Part shown: piece after piece, positions 11,861-25,169 of the stretch
How positions within the stretch are numbered: the stretch's first letter is position 1
Layout: the number at the start of each line of letters is the position of its first letter
Source: Bolinopsis microptera
Lineage: Eukaryota > Ctenophora > Tentaculata > Lobata > Bolinopsidae
Direction: 5' to 3'
DNA length: 64,000 bases
Assembly: GCF_026151205.1 (NCBI RefSeq)
Contig: NC_087076.1
Location: forward strand, 20,888,828-20,952,827
Translations under genes and position numbers: made by a program
Notes under the pieces: model-generated
Told to the model about the DNA's origin: nothing
Seen by the model: only the letters and a program-made list of their open reading frames with translations
Database searches by the model: none

Positions 11861-14850
11861 TCAATAATTATTATCTCATGAAATGTGATCATTTTTACTT
11901 TTACGTTCCGAACACGAAATGTGGTCTTTACCAAAAACTACATAATAACAAATTTTGTCACTCGACCATTTCAGAATCCAGGAACGAGCCTCGTGATATG
12001 AAACGACGATCACGAGAAAAGACACAGACCTCCGCCACTGTGAGATACTGCTGTAACCAGACATTTTAAGCTATCTTAATGAACAATTTGACTTGTATCA
12101 ACCTACCACCGAAGAAGGTAAACATTGTACACTGTACCGAACAGTAGAACCGGTGTCCCTTTTAACATTTTAAGAAATGCAACCGATTGATAAATGGAAT
12201 CGGATTAATCATTTTAAACGTTTTAGATAAATCTGCATGTATTACTATTACTCTATTATAGCATATTATACCACTTTATCTCAGACCCTTACTCAACAGG
12301 AACGAACATTTCAACCGACAAAACAAAATGTGAACCCTTTGTAAACCTTTTTAGGCAGCTGTGAATAGTAAGTACAAGAAGTGAAAAAATATTCTTCTCG
12401 TTTAAATTTGTCTACAAACTGTTCAATAATTATTATTTCATGAAATGTGATCATTTCTACTTTTACGTTCCGAACACGAACTTTGGTGTTTATCAAAGAC
12501 TATATACATATAATACCAGATTTTGTCAGTCTACCATTTCAGAATCCAGGAACGAGCCTCATGATATTGTGACGAAGATCTCGAGAAAAGACACAGACCT
12601 CCGCCACTGTGAGATACTGCTGTAACCAGACATTAGCTATCTTAATAAACAATTTGACTATATCAACCTACCACTGAAGATGGTAAACATTGTACACCGT
12701 ACCGAACAGTAGAACCGGTGTCCCTTTTAACATCTTAAGAAATGCAACCGATTGATAAAGGGAATCGGGTTAATCATTTTAAACGTTTTCATAAATCTGC
12801 ATGTATTGCTATTATAGCATATTATACCACTTTATCTCAGACCCTTACTCAACAGGAACGAACATTTCAACCGACAAAACAAAATGTGAACCCTTTGTAA
12901 ACCTTTTTAGGCAGCTGTGAATAGTAAGTACAAGAAGTGAAAAATATTCTTCTCGTTTAAATTTTTCTACAAACTGTTCAATAATTATTATTTCATGAAA
13001 TGTGATCATTTCTACTTTACGTTCCGAACACGAAATGTAGTGTTTACCAAAAGTACATAATAACAGATTTTTGTCACTCGACCGTTTCAGAATCAGGAAC
13101 GAGCCTCATGATATTGAAACAAAGATCTCGAGAAAAGGCACAGACCTCCGCCACTGTGAGATACTGCTGTAACCAGACATTTCAAGCTATCTTAATGGAC
13201 AATTTCACTAGTATCAACCTACCACCGAAGATGGTTAACATTGTACACTGTACCGAACAGTAGAACCGGTGTCCCCTTTAACATCTTAAGAAATGCAACC
13301 GATTGATAAATGGAATCGGATTAATCATTTTAAACGTTTTCATAAATCTGCATGTATTGCTATTATATCATATTATAACAATTTATTTCAGACCCTTACT
13401 CAGCAGGAACGAACATTTCAACTGACAAAACAAAATGTGAACCCTTTGTAAACCTTAATAGGCAGCTGTGAATAGTAAGTACGAGAAGTGAAAAATATTC
13501 TTCTCGTTTAAATTTTTCTACAAACTGTTCAATAACTATTATTTCAGGAAATGTGCTCATTTCTACTTTTACGTTTCGAACAGGAACTGTGGTGTTTATC
13601 AAAGACTATTATATTTATAACACCAGATTTTTGTCACTCTACCATTTCAGAATCCAGGAACAAGCCTCATGATATTGTAAAGACGATCTCGAGAAAAGAC
13701 ACAGACCTCCGCCACTGTGAGATACTGCTGTAACCAGACATTTCAAGCTATCTTAATGAACAATTTGACTGTATCAACCTACCACTGAAGATGGTAAACA
13801 TTGTACCCCGTACCAAACAGTAGAACCGGTGTCCCTTTTAACATTTTAAGAAATGCAACCGATTGATAAATGGAATCGGATTTATCATTTTAAACGTTTT
13901 CATAAATCTGCATGTTTTGCTATTATAGCATATTATAACACTTTATCTCAGATTCTTACTCAGCAGGAACGAAAATTTCAACTGACAAAACAAAGTGTGA
14001 ACCCTTTGTAAACCTTGTTAGGCAGCTGTGAATAGTAAGTACAAGAAGTGAAAAATATTCTTCTCGTTTAAATTTTTCCAGAAAAGACACGGACCTCCGC
14101 CACTGTGAGATACTGCACTGTAACCAGACATTTCAAGCTATTTTAATGAACAATTTGACTAGTAATAGTATCAACCTACCACTGAAGATGATAAACATTG
14201 TACACAGTACCGAACGGTAGAACTGGTGTCCCTTTCAACGTTTTAAGAAATGTAACCGATTGATAAATGGAATCGGATTAATCATTTTAAACTTTTTCAT
14301 AAATCTGCATGTATTGCTATTATATCATATTATAACAACTTATTTCAGACCCTTACTGAGCAGGAACGAACATTTCAACTGACAAAACAAAATGTGAACC
14401 CTTTGTAAACCTTAATAGGCAGCTGCAAATAGTAAGTACAAGAAGTGAAACATATTCTTTTTGTTTAAAATTTTCTACAAACTGTTCAATAATTATTATT
14501 TCATGAAATGTGATCATTTCTACTTTTACGTTCCGAACACGAAATGTGGTCTTTACCAAAAAGTACATAATAACAAATTTTTGTCACTCGACCATTTCAG
14601 AATCCAAGAACGAGCCTCATGATATTGAAATGAAGATCACGAGAAAAGACACGGACCTCCGCCACTGTGAGATACTGCTGTAACCAGACATTTCAAGCTA
14701 TCTTAATGAACAATTTGACTAGTAATAGTATCAACCTACCACTGAAGATGGTAAACATTGTACACCGCACCGAACAGTAGAACTGGTGTCCCTTTTAACA
14801 TTTTAAGAAATGCAACCGATTGATAAATGGAATCGGATTTTTTTGAGAGA
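11725..14850 (+). repeat. Tandem array of ~556-bp units carrying two exon-like blocks
   Basis: Six units begin at the acceptor-like site (TTTATCTCAG or TTTATTTCAG) at about 11725, 12285, 12841, 13392, 13952 and 14349. Block alpha encodes DPYSAGTNISTDKTKCEPFV, the tail of the cysteine-rich module of the gene upstream. Block beta follows ACCATTTCAG and encodes a conserved EKTQTSATVRYCC-like segment in one frame. Spacing is 560, 556, 551 and 560 bp, then 397 bp because the fifth unit has an internal deletion of about 160 bp. No continuous coding path is evident: alpha runs into a stop after VNLFRQL. This looks like a decayed amplification of the 3' part of the neighbouring gene. Confidence 0.85.
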
Positions 14851-15467
14851 TAACTTTAAATCATTTGAACGTTTTTATAAATCGGCAGTCACCGAGAAAT
14901 TTAGAGATTTATTTTGAAATTTAAAAAATAAATGTTGTGTGGAGTGTGATTATTTTCTTTAAGGTGTATATTATTACTTACCATTTTTAACTGATGTTTT
15001 TTACAATACGAAATTTAAATACATTTTACTTTACAATTTACATTACTTTTTTAAAGTACTAATTTAAAAGCACAGAGTTGTATTACTTTTGACTTTTCAG
15101 TTTTACATTACTTCGCTAGTAATGACTATGATTTGTTTCAAACAGGTGCAATAATTAAATGTGTAATCTCACAACTCTCTTTCGAATAAAACATTTCAGC
15201 AAGGCCATAAAATAATACATCATATACATATAATAAACAAATAAATAATTGAACAAGGTACTATAAGAGTATAAGTGTTTCTAAACTCACCATTTAAACA
15301 AAATGTCACTATAAGACCCAAAATTAGTGGCTCACGACATGAACTTATTGGCCAAAATTAAAGAGTGAGAAAATATTCTGTTTAAATCATTTATGGCAGA
15401 AATCGGCCAAAATATTGCGAAATTTACTATTTGATAGTCTCAACGAGATACTATTCAGATTATTATG
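14851..15467. other. No gene recognised
   Basis: AT-rich spacer between the exon-like array and an AT minisatellite. Nothing identifiable is seen. Confidence 0.5.
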
Positions 15468-15835
15468 CTAATTATGTTTAATTTACTAATTTCGCTAATT
15501 ATAATAATTTTGCTAATTATAATGATTTTGTTAGTTATACTAATTTTGCTAATTATACTAATTTTGCTATTTATACTAAATTCGCTAATTTCACTAATTT
15601 TGCTAATTACACTAATTTTTCTAATGACACAAATTTTTCTAATTATACTAATTTTGCTAATTATGTTGATTTGATAATTATACCAATTATACTAATTTTG
15701 CTAATTATACTAATCATACTAATTATAATAATTATACTTATTGTACTAATTATACTAATTGCATTAATTTAACTAATTATAAGAATTATACTAATTTAAA
15801 TACCTATTATACTAATTTAAATACTAATTATAGTG
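15468..15835 (+). repeat. AT-rich minisatellite (CTAATTATA / CTAATTTTG)
   Basis: Roughly forty imperfect 9-bp units alternate CTAATTATA and CTAATTTTG. The long hydrophobic open frame across it (poly Ile/Leu) is a by-product of the repeat. Confidence 0.9.
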
Positions 15836-16384
15836 ATTACTCACCACACTGATTTTGATATGGATGCATACGGCGTTACTCCGGCTCCAGCTCCAATTAA
15901 AACCGTAGTCTTGTACTTGAATATGTCCTGAGATCATAGAATGTGAGGTGAAACTCACAAGTTTCTTGTGAATAATAGCTGATACATTCTTATCGATTAT
16001 TCTTTGGTTGACTGGTTGTGCTATGAGTTCATTATAGGATATAAAACAAGTCGAGTTTGCACAGAAAATGTGGACTAAGGTCCATAAACTGCTATTTTAA
16101 AGTTCAGCTCTACTCTCTTTCCCTCTTTGGTAGAATGACCGGCTACAGCTTTTAGTAGGGAAGCTGTATAAATAATTGGGTTAGGCAATATTTTTAGTTT
16201 TCTTCAAACTATGTCTCCAAAAACTGAACGAAAGCTTAAAAATATAAACTGGAGAAAACAGGACATATTAATTGACACAACAATGCAATTTACTACTAAC
16301 ACCAGGTAAACATCCCGGTAATAACTCACCTGTCCAGTTACCCGATTTCCTGATATGCACGGAGAGATAGTCCTCTTTAGGAGC

Positions 16385-17006
16385 TGAAGTTAGGGTGAAG
16401 GGATGCCACTCAAATATAGACAACTCACTACATTGCAGGAACACGTACTAGGGAGGATGTAGTGGGTTAGGGTGAAGAGATGCCACTCAAATATAGACAA
16501 CTCACTACATTGCAGGAACACGTACTGGGGAGGATGTAGTGGGTTAGGGTGAAGAGATGCCACTCAAATATAGACAACTCACTACATTGCAGGAACACGT
16601 ACTACTACTGCCACTGGGGAGGATGTAGTGGGTTAGGGTGAAGGGATGCCACTCAAATATAGACAACTCACTACATTGCACTTGCAGAAACACGTACTGG
16701 GGAGGATGTAGTGGGTTAGGGTGAAGGGATGCCATTCAAATATAGACAACTCACTACATTGCAGGAACACGTACTGGGGAGGATGTAGTGGGTTAGGGTG
16801 AAGGGATGCCACTCAAATATAGACAACTCACTACATTGCAGGAACACGTACTGGGGAGGATGTAGTGGGTTAGGGTGAAGGGATGCCACTCAAATATAGA
16901 CAACTCACTACATTGCAGGAACACGTAATGGGGAGGATGTAGTGGGTTAGGGTGAAGGGATGCCACTCAAATATAGACAACTGACTACATTGCAGGAACA
17001 TGTACC
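16385..17006 (+). repeat. 77-bp minisatellite, about 8 copies
   Basis: The unit starts GTTAGGGTGAAGGGATGCCA and contains CTCAAATATAGACAACTCAC and GGGGAGGATGTAGTGG. Consecutive GTTAGGGTGAAG starts lie 77 bp apart (16390, 16467, 16544). One unit has an ACTACTACTGCC-type insertion (near 16605) and another a CTTGCA insertion (near 16680). It ends where a LINE fragment begins. Confidence 0.95.
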
Positions 17007-17009
17007 TAC

Positions 17010-17820
17010 CTACCTTGGGTAGTGGGTACCTTGGTGCTGTAGGGAGTAGAGATCAAGCTGCTTCAGGTGCTCCCAGTAGCTAAGATGCTTGTATCCTGCT
17101 ATTTTTGCAGTGAATGAGTGTTGGATCGACTCAATCATGATTATGTCACACTGCAGGTGAGGCGACCAGAGAGCACAACAATACTCGACAATAGAGCAGA
17201 CTTATGTCTTGAAGAGCATCATCATCGTGTCTTTGTCTCTGGTAGAGAAAGTTCTCAGTACCCATCCAGCTTCGCTCGCTGCCTCAAAGGACTTTCTTGT
17301 GATGTGTTGACGCCAGAAGAGATCACTGTCAACATACACACCGAGATCTTTCACGGCATCATCAGAAGATATCGATGCACCAAATGGTAAAATGTAGGGT
17401 TTCTTTAGCTCAGGGTTCTTACTATGCTGGAGAAGTTGGAACTTACTTTCGTTCAGCTCCATGTTGTTTGCTACTGCCCATCGCACTATTAGACTGCACA
17501 GAGATGTTCATTCTTCCTGGAGACATTTGCAGTCGGACGGGGAGTTCAGTGAACATTTTTACTTAGCAATGCAAATGTTTTACAACTAGGAATAGGTCGT
17601 TTATATACAAAATGAATAGCAGTGGGCCTAACACAGTGCCCTGTCATGTGGTACCCCACTTAGCACCATTATGACAAGAGATTCAATACCATCTACAACG
17701 ACATGTTGGGTTCTTCCACTGAGAAAGCTCTCCAGCCAACGGTGGGCGTTGCCCTAGATACCGTACATATGGAGCTTCTTCAAAAGTATAGCGTGATCTA
17801 CCTTATCGAAGCTTTAGGTT
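17010..17820 (-). mobile_element. LINE fragment (C-terminal reverse transcriptase region)
   Basis: Read on the minus strand, 17820 to 17600 gives KAFDKVDHAILLKKLH, then SGRTQHVVVDGIESL and a SGVP motif, typical of RT motifs A and B of jockey/CR1-type non-LTR elements. The stretch 17486-17202 has NNMELNESKFQLL, the conserved VKDLGVYVDSDL and GWVLRTFSTRD. Towards 17050 come EYCCALWSPH, IQHSFTAKIAG and HLSYWEHLKQLDLYSLQ. Frames shift and stops occur, and the YADD core is not seen intact, so this is a dead fragment. It is a different family from the LINE at 27-30.7 kb. Confidence 0.8.
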
Positions 17821-19138
17821 TAAGAGGTCGAAAATACCAAAATCTGATTTTCACGCCTTCAAAAGCGTTCATTGTCCAATAAGAGGCCTTCCGTCTGACA
17901 GGTAGCGTGCAGGACATCTGGATATCACGTGGCGATTTCTAAACATATCAATGGATGCTTGGTGTTGTTCATGTGACCTCCGTTATAAACGTACTGTATT
18001 TTTATAAGTATCAATGACAGGCGAGCTCCAGGTTGAAACGTGAAAGGAAATAAAACTCTCAGTCTCATAATCAATGGGTAAAGTGGTAAAGTAGCATGAT
18101 GGTAGTGACTAGTGATACATAGATTGGCAAGAGCCACACAAGTTTACTTGATCCCAGTCGTATAAAATTTGACCGCAGGGGGGATCAGCCCTCTAAATGG
18201 CTAAGAACTGTCACGGGTCATACCACGTGACAGTACCTCGTGACTACGTCATTCGGATATCACGTGTATAGACACACCGGGGCCGTGCTGTAAAGGGCTT
18301 TATAATCTTACTATATATAAAGCGAGACGATATATATTGATTATGGATGTGTTTATCCGTACCATTTTACTAACACCACGGCATCAACTTTAATGCGACT
18401 TTCCGCAAAAACCGTAAAAGATATTCATATACAACTGAAACTTTTTTGATTGGGTCAAATGCTTTATTGGCCTCCAAATCAGCATGAAAAAATAAAAATT
18501 GGCCAAGGAATAGGAGGTTAGAGCCCAAAATTTTGACCCAGCATTAATGTGACCAAAACTATGAAATAGATGCTGACTAACTTTGTTATTAGTTTAACAA
18601 GTTATAAGAGTAAAATCTACTTTCTCTACTAAAAATTAACTCTCCATCTTTGGTGGTCATATTGAGTTAAGATTCTTCGATTAAAATAATTCGCTACTCT
18701 CAAGTTTAATTTCTGTCTGCTTCTATAGCTAATTCGTTTCTGCAATTTTTAATCGAAATTGAATAAATTATATGCTTCAGCGGCTTAACACAGAAAAACA
18801 GAAGATAAAGAAAGAGAATTTTTTACAACTAGAAGATATTCACTAAGTATTCAGTATATTCATTTCAAGATAAAATAATATATCACTACGCTTCTTCTGC
18901 CGAAAACATTATACAAAATAAATTCGAAACTAAGAAAGAGAACATCTATGTAAAAGATAAATACTTTTTTTTATGATTTTTTATTATAATTTTTGTTCTT
19001 TTTATATATTTTTCTTATTATAATGAAGAAGTCAGTAGTATGTATGAAGTTATTTTAGATAGGCAGTATTCAAGAAGCCGACCCAGCGGACTTCAGTTTA
19101 TTCAGCACTTTGTCTTATCTTTACTCTTATCTGTACTC
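17821..19138. other. No gene; dispersed repeat copy at 18300-18545
   Basis: The segment from 18308 starting TCTTACTATATATAAAGCGA and containing ACACCACGGCATCAACTTTA, GCAAAAACCGTAAAAGATA and GGCCAAGGAATAGGAG is a copy of a family seen again at 41800-42070 (opposite strand), 42552-42590 (end only) and 46195-46335. No coding sequence is visible. The rest is featureless AT-rich DNA. Confidence 0.65.
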
Positions 19139-20178
19139 TTATACAGTCCCTCCACTTTGTTCTGTCGCAGCACTGACTCTGTTTGACATTTGTCCCCTCA
19201 AACTTAACGGAACTCTCCTCCTCACTGGGGCCAGAAACCTTTCTCTCAATCCCCCACTTCTAGAGATGATGATAACAGGATTCAGGGCTGAACCTAGAAT
19301 CGGCAGCACTGTCCCAAACACTGCTATAAAAAGAGTAAAATGATCACGGTATTTTAGTCCTAACAGCATTGAAAACATATATCCGTAGAATGCAGAGTTA
19401 CAGATGACAAATAGGGATGACATGAGGATAACTGTAATGGTCACGTGACGTTGATTGGATCTAGCTGGGAACTGACTTGATCTGTGGAGAGATATGACCT
19501 GCAGAATGCACGTAATAATGATAATAATGACTGGTATTAGAAAAGCAATCACCAGGAGCGTCACCAATGTGCCGAACCATTTTGTTGGACCATTTTGAAA
19601 TCCATCTGCAACCATAGTTGCTAGACCGAAGCCCATAACAACGTACTTAACATAGAAACCCTCAGTGAACCATTTTTCCACGATATAAATCTGATATATA
19701 TCAACTCCAGCAATGACAATCCACGGCACAACATAAAGAACGCAGACCAGTATCACCATCTTTATCTTGATCTGGTGGAAGGGTCTGATGATCAATAAGA
19801 TCATGACTGTCCTGGAAACAGCGAGTACTAAGTTGTAGAATACGGACGATCTGTAGCTTATCTGGGTGAAAGTGAAGCATACTACTGTGTTATGGTCCAG
19901 AGTTGCCTCGCTGATTACATCTCTTGTGAAGAGTGAGATATGGACTGGTGTATGACCCCAACAGCAGTCAGAATATCAGCCCCTGATATCATAATATAAA
20001 GGAGTGGGACTAGGGAGAGTTTGTTTTTCCGGTAGAAGTTGACAACAAAGATGTTGAGGGTGATTGTAATCATACTCAGTATTACACAAGGCACCCCGGT
20101 GATGAAGTATGGCTCCAGAGTTTTGGGGTTCATCGGGTTACCAGTGGTGTGCGGTGCTTTATGTATTGGATCAGTCAC
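19139..20178 (-). pseudogene. Rhodopsin-like GPCR, one frameshift
   Basis: Two minus-strand frames join into one seven-helix receptor of about 340 residues. Residues from 20178 down give an N-terminus, TM1 (ITGVPCVILSMITITLNIFV) and TM2 (LLYIMISGADILTAVG). After a 1-base frame change between about 19960 and 19930, the second frame gives TM3 (VFYNLVLAVSRTVMIL, where SRT stands at the usual DRY position), TM4 (VILVCVLYVVPWIVIAG), TM5 (TLLVIAFLIPVIIIIITC), TM6 (VILMSSLFVICNSAFYGYMF) and TM7 with GSALNPVIII, an NPxxY-like motif. The C-tail is Arg/Ser rich and ends near 19139. The ligand is unknown. The frameshift may be a real lesion or an indel error, since the rest reads cleanly. Confidence 0.8.
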
Positions 20179-21720
20179 ATTTCTGTTAATAAATGTGAAT
20201 TAGATAACTTGAATCAGGTTAAGAGTTCAGATCGAAGTGATAACAAATTCGAATATGTTGGTAATTGTGAGAGACGAGGCTCTGCTATACAATATGCTGT
20301 GCAATACAAGAAGAAGATTAGCCTGATACTAAAAGCTGAAAAGTAACCTCATATTACATATATGATACAAAGAAAACTCCATTTACGGACGTGAGGAGAG
20401 TTAGGACTCCTCAATAACTACATCATATACATTCCTTCTGTAACGTCCTCAATAAATGTAATTGATTTGTAGTGTTGCAATTATTTTAATCGTTGTAATT
20501 GTAGTGTTGTAATGTCACCGCCCATAAAATTAGATTAAGTAATGAAAATATGGAATTATGAATTGTCTTAATCAAAGTTTTAAACACAAAAAAAAACTAT
20601 TAAAGAAGAGTATGTCCTTTAGCTCACCAAGGAGCAGCAATGTGGCAAAAATAAAACCTATCTTAATAATATGGAGTCCTCACTCTGATTAGAGATTTAA
20701 ATACCCAAACCTCGTCATAAGCCACATATTTTCTTTTGTTTTTGCGACCTCATGAGGTTTATTTGAGCTGATAATAAGTATATAACTTTGTATGAAAAGC
20801 ATTAATAGTATAAGCTAACAATGCTATTCGTCTATTATAATTATTGTAGTAGCTCTATAAGTTTGTAGAGCCACCGGCACCTGGTTATTGAACGCGAAGA
20901 GTTTTGCGATAAATTATCAAATGCTATGTAATCACAACAATAACATAATATAATATAATAGCCGAATGATATTGATATGGTATTTTTGGTATTTTGAAAT
21001 GGAGAAAATTTGATATTTGTTACAAAATCATTGATCATAAGTTTGGTAACGTTGAAAACGTTTCATCATATTATGGTGCATTAGACCCCATACCAGCTAG
21101 ACGATTACCAGATGATTCTTCGTTCCAGCTAGGCGGCACATGCTGCAGACAGACCAGAGTATGTGATCCAGCCTTTAATCCCAGCTCTGCTATTTTTCCA
21201 GATCGTGTAATTATAATATGTTCCTAACGGGGTCCGGACTCTACAGCATGAGACTTTACGGCGTAAGACTCTACGGCGGCGCCGTACAAAACAGGACTCT
21301 ACGGCGTGAAAAATCCGGGTGACCGACAACTGAACCCAATTGAACCTAGTTCCCACGCAGTTAACAGGTACCCAATCAGCTTAATTGGGTGACCAATCAG
21401 CTTAAATCCGAAAACGACAACTGAACCCAGGTTATATCACAACTGCACTGAAATCGGAAATACGACAACTGAACCCAACGATCAGATTTTCAGGTTCTCC
21501 TTCTTCGCAGGGGACTGTGGTCATTATCACTATAGGATAGATCATGACCACTGTTATTTAGAGCATTGGAGCCTTGTGCTTACCACGGTAAAATATTAAT
21601 AAGTGGAGAAAAACGTTAAACTTCGTTTTCTCCGCATTTGGTGAATCGTTTTGTTGCTTGTACATATGAAGGCGATAATCCTTGGTAGTGATCAGAACTT
21701 ATCCAAAATGTCTGTCACAC
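20179..21720. other. No gene; repeat segment at 21300-21480
   Basis: No gene is recognised. From about 21318 the text GGGTGACCGACAACTGAACC, then TGAACCTAGTTCCCAC and AATCAGCTTAATTGG, reappears on the opposite strand at about 35330-35405, so this is a dispersed repeat. Just before it, ACTCTACGGCG-type words repeat (21238-21310). Confidence 0.6.
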
Positions 21721-21909
21721 TAAGGGGTCGTTCACATATTACGTAATCAGCTGAGCCGCTGAGGGGGGGGGGGGGGTTCCGAATGATGACGCTAGTGTAA
21801 TTTTGACACAGTTATTGCTATGTGTAAAACTGATTACGGAGGGGGGAGGTGAACAACACTGAACATGTTCCAAAGAATGATTACGTAATAATATATGAAC
21901 GACCCCTAA
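21721..21909. mobile_element. MITE with AAGGGGTCGTTCA terminal inverted repeats
   Basis: The left end is AAGGGGTCGTTCACATATTA followed by CGTAAT. The right end, on the other strand, is AGGGGTCGTTCATATATTAT followed by TACGTAAT. The 189-bp element has a G-run near its left and a GGAGGGGGGAGG patch in its right half. It is the clearest copy of the family also seen at 3434-3837. Confidence 0.8.
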
Positions 21910-21924
21910 GGTAGAAGAAGTCAA

Positions 21925-22012
21925 AGTATCCTCCTCGTCGGTAAGACCACTTCGGGCACTAGCCAATAAAGTGGTTCAGGTTACTTTGCTCAGATTACTT
22001 GGCTCAGATCTC
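21925..22012 (+). repeat. Left direct repeat flanking the 68-bp satellite
   Basis: About 88 bp running from AGTATCCTCCTCGTCGGTAA through ACCACTTCGGGCACTAGCCA to GGCTCAGATCTCG. It recurs in the same orientation on the far side of the satellite (25170-25257) with only a few changes. Confidence 0.9.
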
Positions 22013-22312
22013 GATGTTTGGCCTGAAAATTTGCTGGATTTTGTTTTTAAATTTTTAATAAAATGGTTCCTGCCGCCAGCTGCAAGCTATAAACTAAGTC
22101 TAACAACAAGGGCATACTATGACCATTGCTTCTCTAATCCTAGAATCCTGCATACAGATCACTTTTCAACAGGATAATTGCTACTACAATACCATTAGTT
22201 GAGGTAAGCCCAGCCACTTAAAAAGGGTAAGATCCCCAGTTGACTTGGCCATGTTATGAGGCCGGGTGAATGGGGCGAATATGTTGCAAGTCTTTGCCTG
22301 GGGTCAATATTA

Positions 22313-25141
22313 TCAAGCTGTCCCCAATACCATTAGTGAACTAGTAGCTCACTACTCACAAAGACAAGTAAACCTTGTCATTGCAGCTGTCCCAATACCA
22401 TTAGTGAACTAGTAGCTCACTACTCACAAAGACAAGTAAACCTTGTCATTGCAGCTGTCCCAATACCATTAGTGAACTAGTAGCTCACTACTCACAAAGA
22501 CAAGTAAACCTTGTCATTGCAGCTGTCCCAATACCATTAGTGAACTAGTAGCTCACTACTCACAAAGACAAGTAAACCGTGTCATTGCAGCTGTCCCAAT
22601 ACCATTAGTGAACTAGTAGCTCACTACTCACAAAGACAAGTAAACCTTGTCATTGCAGCTGTCCCAATACCATTAGTGAACTAGTAGCTCACTACTCACA
22701 AAGACAAGTAAACCTTGTCATTGCAGCTGTCCCAATATCATTAGTGAACTAGTAGCTCACTACTCACAAAGACAAGTAAACCTTGTCATTGCAGCTGTCC
22801 CAATACCATTAGTGAACTAGTAGCTCACTACTCACAAAGACAAGTAAACCGTGTCATTGCAGCTGTCCCAATACCATTAGTGAACTAGTAGCTCACTACT
22901 CACAAAGACAAGTAAACCTTGTCATTGCAGCTGTCCCAATACCATTAGTGAACTAGTAGCTCACTACTCACAAAGACAAGTAAACCTTGTCATTGCAGCT
23001 GTCCCAATACCATTAGTGAACTAGTAGCTCACTACTCACAAAGACAAGTAAACCTTGTCATTGCAGCTGTCCCAATACCATTAGTGAACTAGTAGCTCAC
23101 TACTCACAAAGACAAGTAAACCTTGTCATTGCAGCTGTCCTAATACCATTAGTGAACTAGTAGCTCACTACTCACAAAGACAAGTAAACCTTGTCATTGC
23201 AGCTGTCAAAATATCATTAGTGAACTAGTAGCTCACTACTCACAAAGACAAGTAAACCTTGTCATTGCAGCTGTCCCAATACCATTAGTGAACTAGTAGC
23301 TCACTACTCACAAAGACAAGTAAACCTTGTCATTGCAGCTGTCCCAATACCATTAGTGAACTAGTAGCTCACTACTCACAAAGACAAGTAAACCTTGTCA
23401 TTGCAGCTGTCCCAATACCATTAGTGAACTAGTAGCTCACTACTCACAAAGACAAGTAAACCTTGTCATTGCAGCTGTCCCAATACCATTAGTGAACTAG
23501 TAGCTCACTACTCACAAAGACAAGTAAACCTTGTCATTGCAGCTGTCCCAATACCATTAGTGAACTAGTAGCTCACTACTCACAAAGACAAGTAAACCTT
23601 GTTATTGCAGCTGTCCCAATACCATTAGTGAACTAGTAGCTCACTACTCACAAAGACAAGTAAACCTTGTTATTGCAGCTGTCCCAATACCCTTAGTGAA
23701 CTAGTAGCTCACTACTCACAAAGACAAGTAAACCTTGTCATTGCAGCTGTCCCAATACCATTAGTGAACTAGTAGCTCACTACTCACAAAGACAAGTAAA
23801 CCTTGTCATTGCAGCTGTCCCAATACCATTAGTGAACTAGTAGCTCACTACTCACAAAGACAAGTAAACCTTGTCATTGCAGCTGTCCCAATACCATTAG
23901 TGAACTAGTAGCTCACTATTCACAAAGACAAGTAAACCTTGTCATTGCAGCTGTCCCAATACCATTAGTGAACTAGTAGCTCACTACTCACAAAGACAAG
24001 TAAAGCTTGTCATTGCAGCTGTCCCAATACCATTAGTGAACTAGTAGCTCACTACTCACAAAGACAAGTAAACCTTGTCATTGCAGCTGTCCCAATACCA
24101 TTAGTGAACTAGTAGCTCACTACTCACAAAGACAAGTAAACCTTGTCATTGCAGCTGTCCCAATACCATTAGTGAACTAGTAGCTCACTACTCACAAAGA
24201 CAAGTAAACCTTGTCATTGCAGCTGTCCCAATACCATTAGTGAACTAGTAGCTCACTACTCACAAAGACAAGTAAACCTTGTCATTGCAGCTGTCCCAAT
24301 ACCATTAGTGAACTAGTAGCTCACTACTCACAAAGACAAGTAAACCTTGTCATTGCAGCTGTCCCAATACCATTAGTGAACTAGTAGCTCACTACTCACA
24401 AAGACAAGTAAACCTTGTCATTGCAGCTATCCCACTACCATTAGTGAACTAGTAGCTCACTATTCACAAAGACAAGTAAACCTTGTCATTGCAGCTGTCC
24501 CAATACCATTAGTGAACTAGTAGCTCACTACTCACAAAGACAAGTAAACCTTGTCATTGCAGCTGTCCCAATATCATTAGTGAACTAGTAGCTCACTACT
24601 CACAAAGACAAGTAAACCTTGTCATTGCAGCTGTCCCAATACCATTAGTGAACTAGTAGCTCACTACTCACAAAGACAAGTAAACCTTGTCATTGCAGCT
24701 GTCCCAATACCATTAGTGAACTAGTAGCTCACTACTCACAAAGACAAGTAAACCTTGTCATTGCAGCTGTCCCAATACCATTAGTGAACTAGTAGCTCAC
24801 TACTCACAAAGACAAGTAAACCTTGTCATTGCAGCTGTCCCAATACCATTAGTGAACTAGTAGCTCACTACTCACAAAGACAAGTAAACCTTGTCATTGC
24901 AGCTGTCCCAATACCATTAGTGAACTAGTAGCTCACTACTCACAAAGACAAGTAAACCTTGTCATTGCAGCTGTCAAAATATCATTAGTGAACTAGTAGC
25001 TCACTACTCACAAAGACAAGTAAACCTTGTCATTGCAGCTGTCCCAATACCATTAGTGAACTAGTAGCTCACTACTCACAAAGACAAGTAAACCTTGTCA
25101 TTGCAGCTGTCCCAATACCATTAGTGAACTAGTAGCTCACT
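22313..25141 (+). repeat. 68-bp satellite, about 41.5 head-to-tail copies
   Basis: The unit starts AGCTGTCCCAATACCATTAG, continues TGAACTAGTAGCTCACTACT and ends CAAGTAAACCTTGTCATTGC. Copies are almost identical over 2.8 kb with no spacers. Each unit can form hairpins GACAAG/CTTGTC (5-nt loop) and AGTAG/CTACT (4-nt loop). Rare variants recur: AGCTGTCAAAATATC occurs at 23201 and 24969 (1768 bp apart, exactly 26 units), and AAACCGTGTC at about 22577 and 22849 (4 units). No open reading frame spans the array. The high identity implies recent expansion or homogenisation. Confidence 0.97.
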
Positions 25142-25169
25142 GCTTACTTGCCCAGTAAAGGAATAAGTC

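Noticed and set aside
15465-15674. 69-residue Ile/Leu-rich open frame
   Set aside because: It is a by-product of the CTAATTATA minisatellite.
16390-17006. Telomeric repeat because of GTTAGGGTGAAG
   Set aside because: TTAGGG occurs once per 77-bp unit, so this is an ordinary minisatellite.
22313-25141. CRISPR-like regular array
   Set aside because: Units are contiguous 68-bp repeats without variable spacers, and the genome is eukaryotic. It is a satellite.
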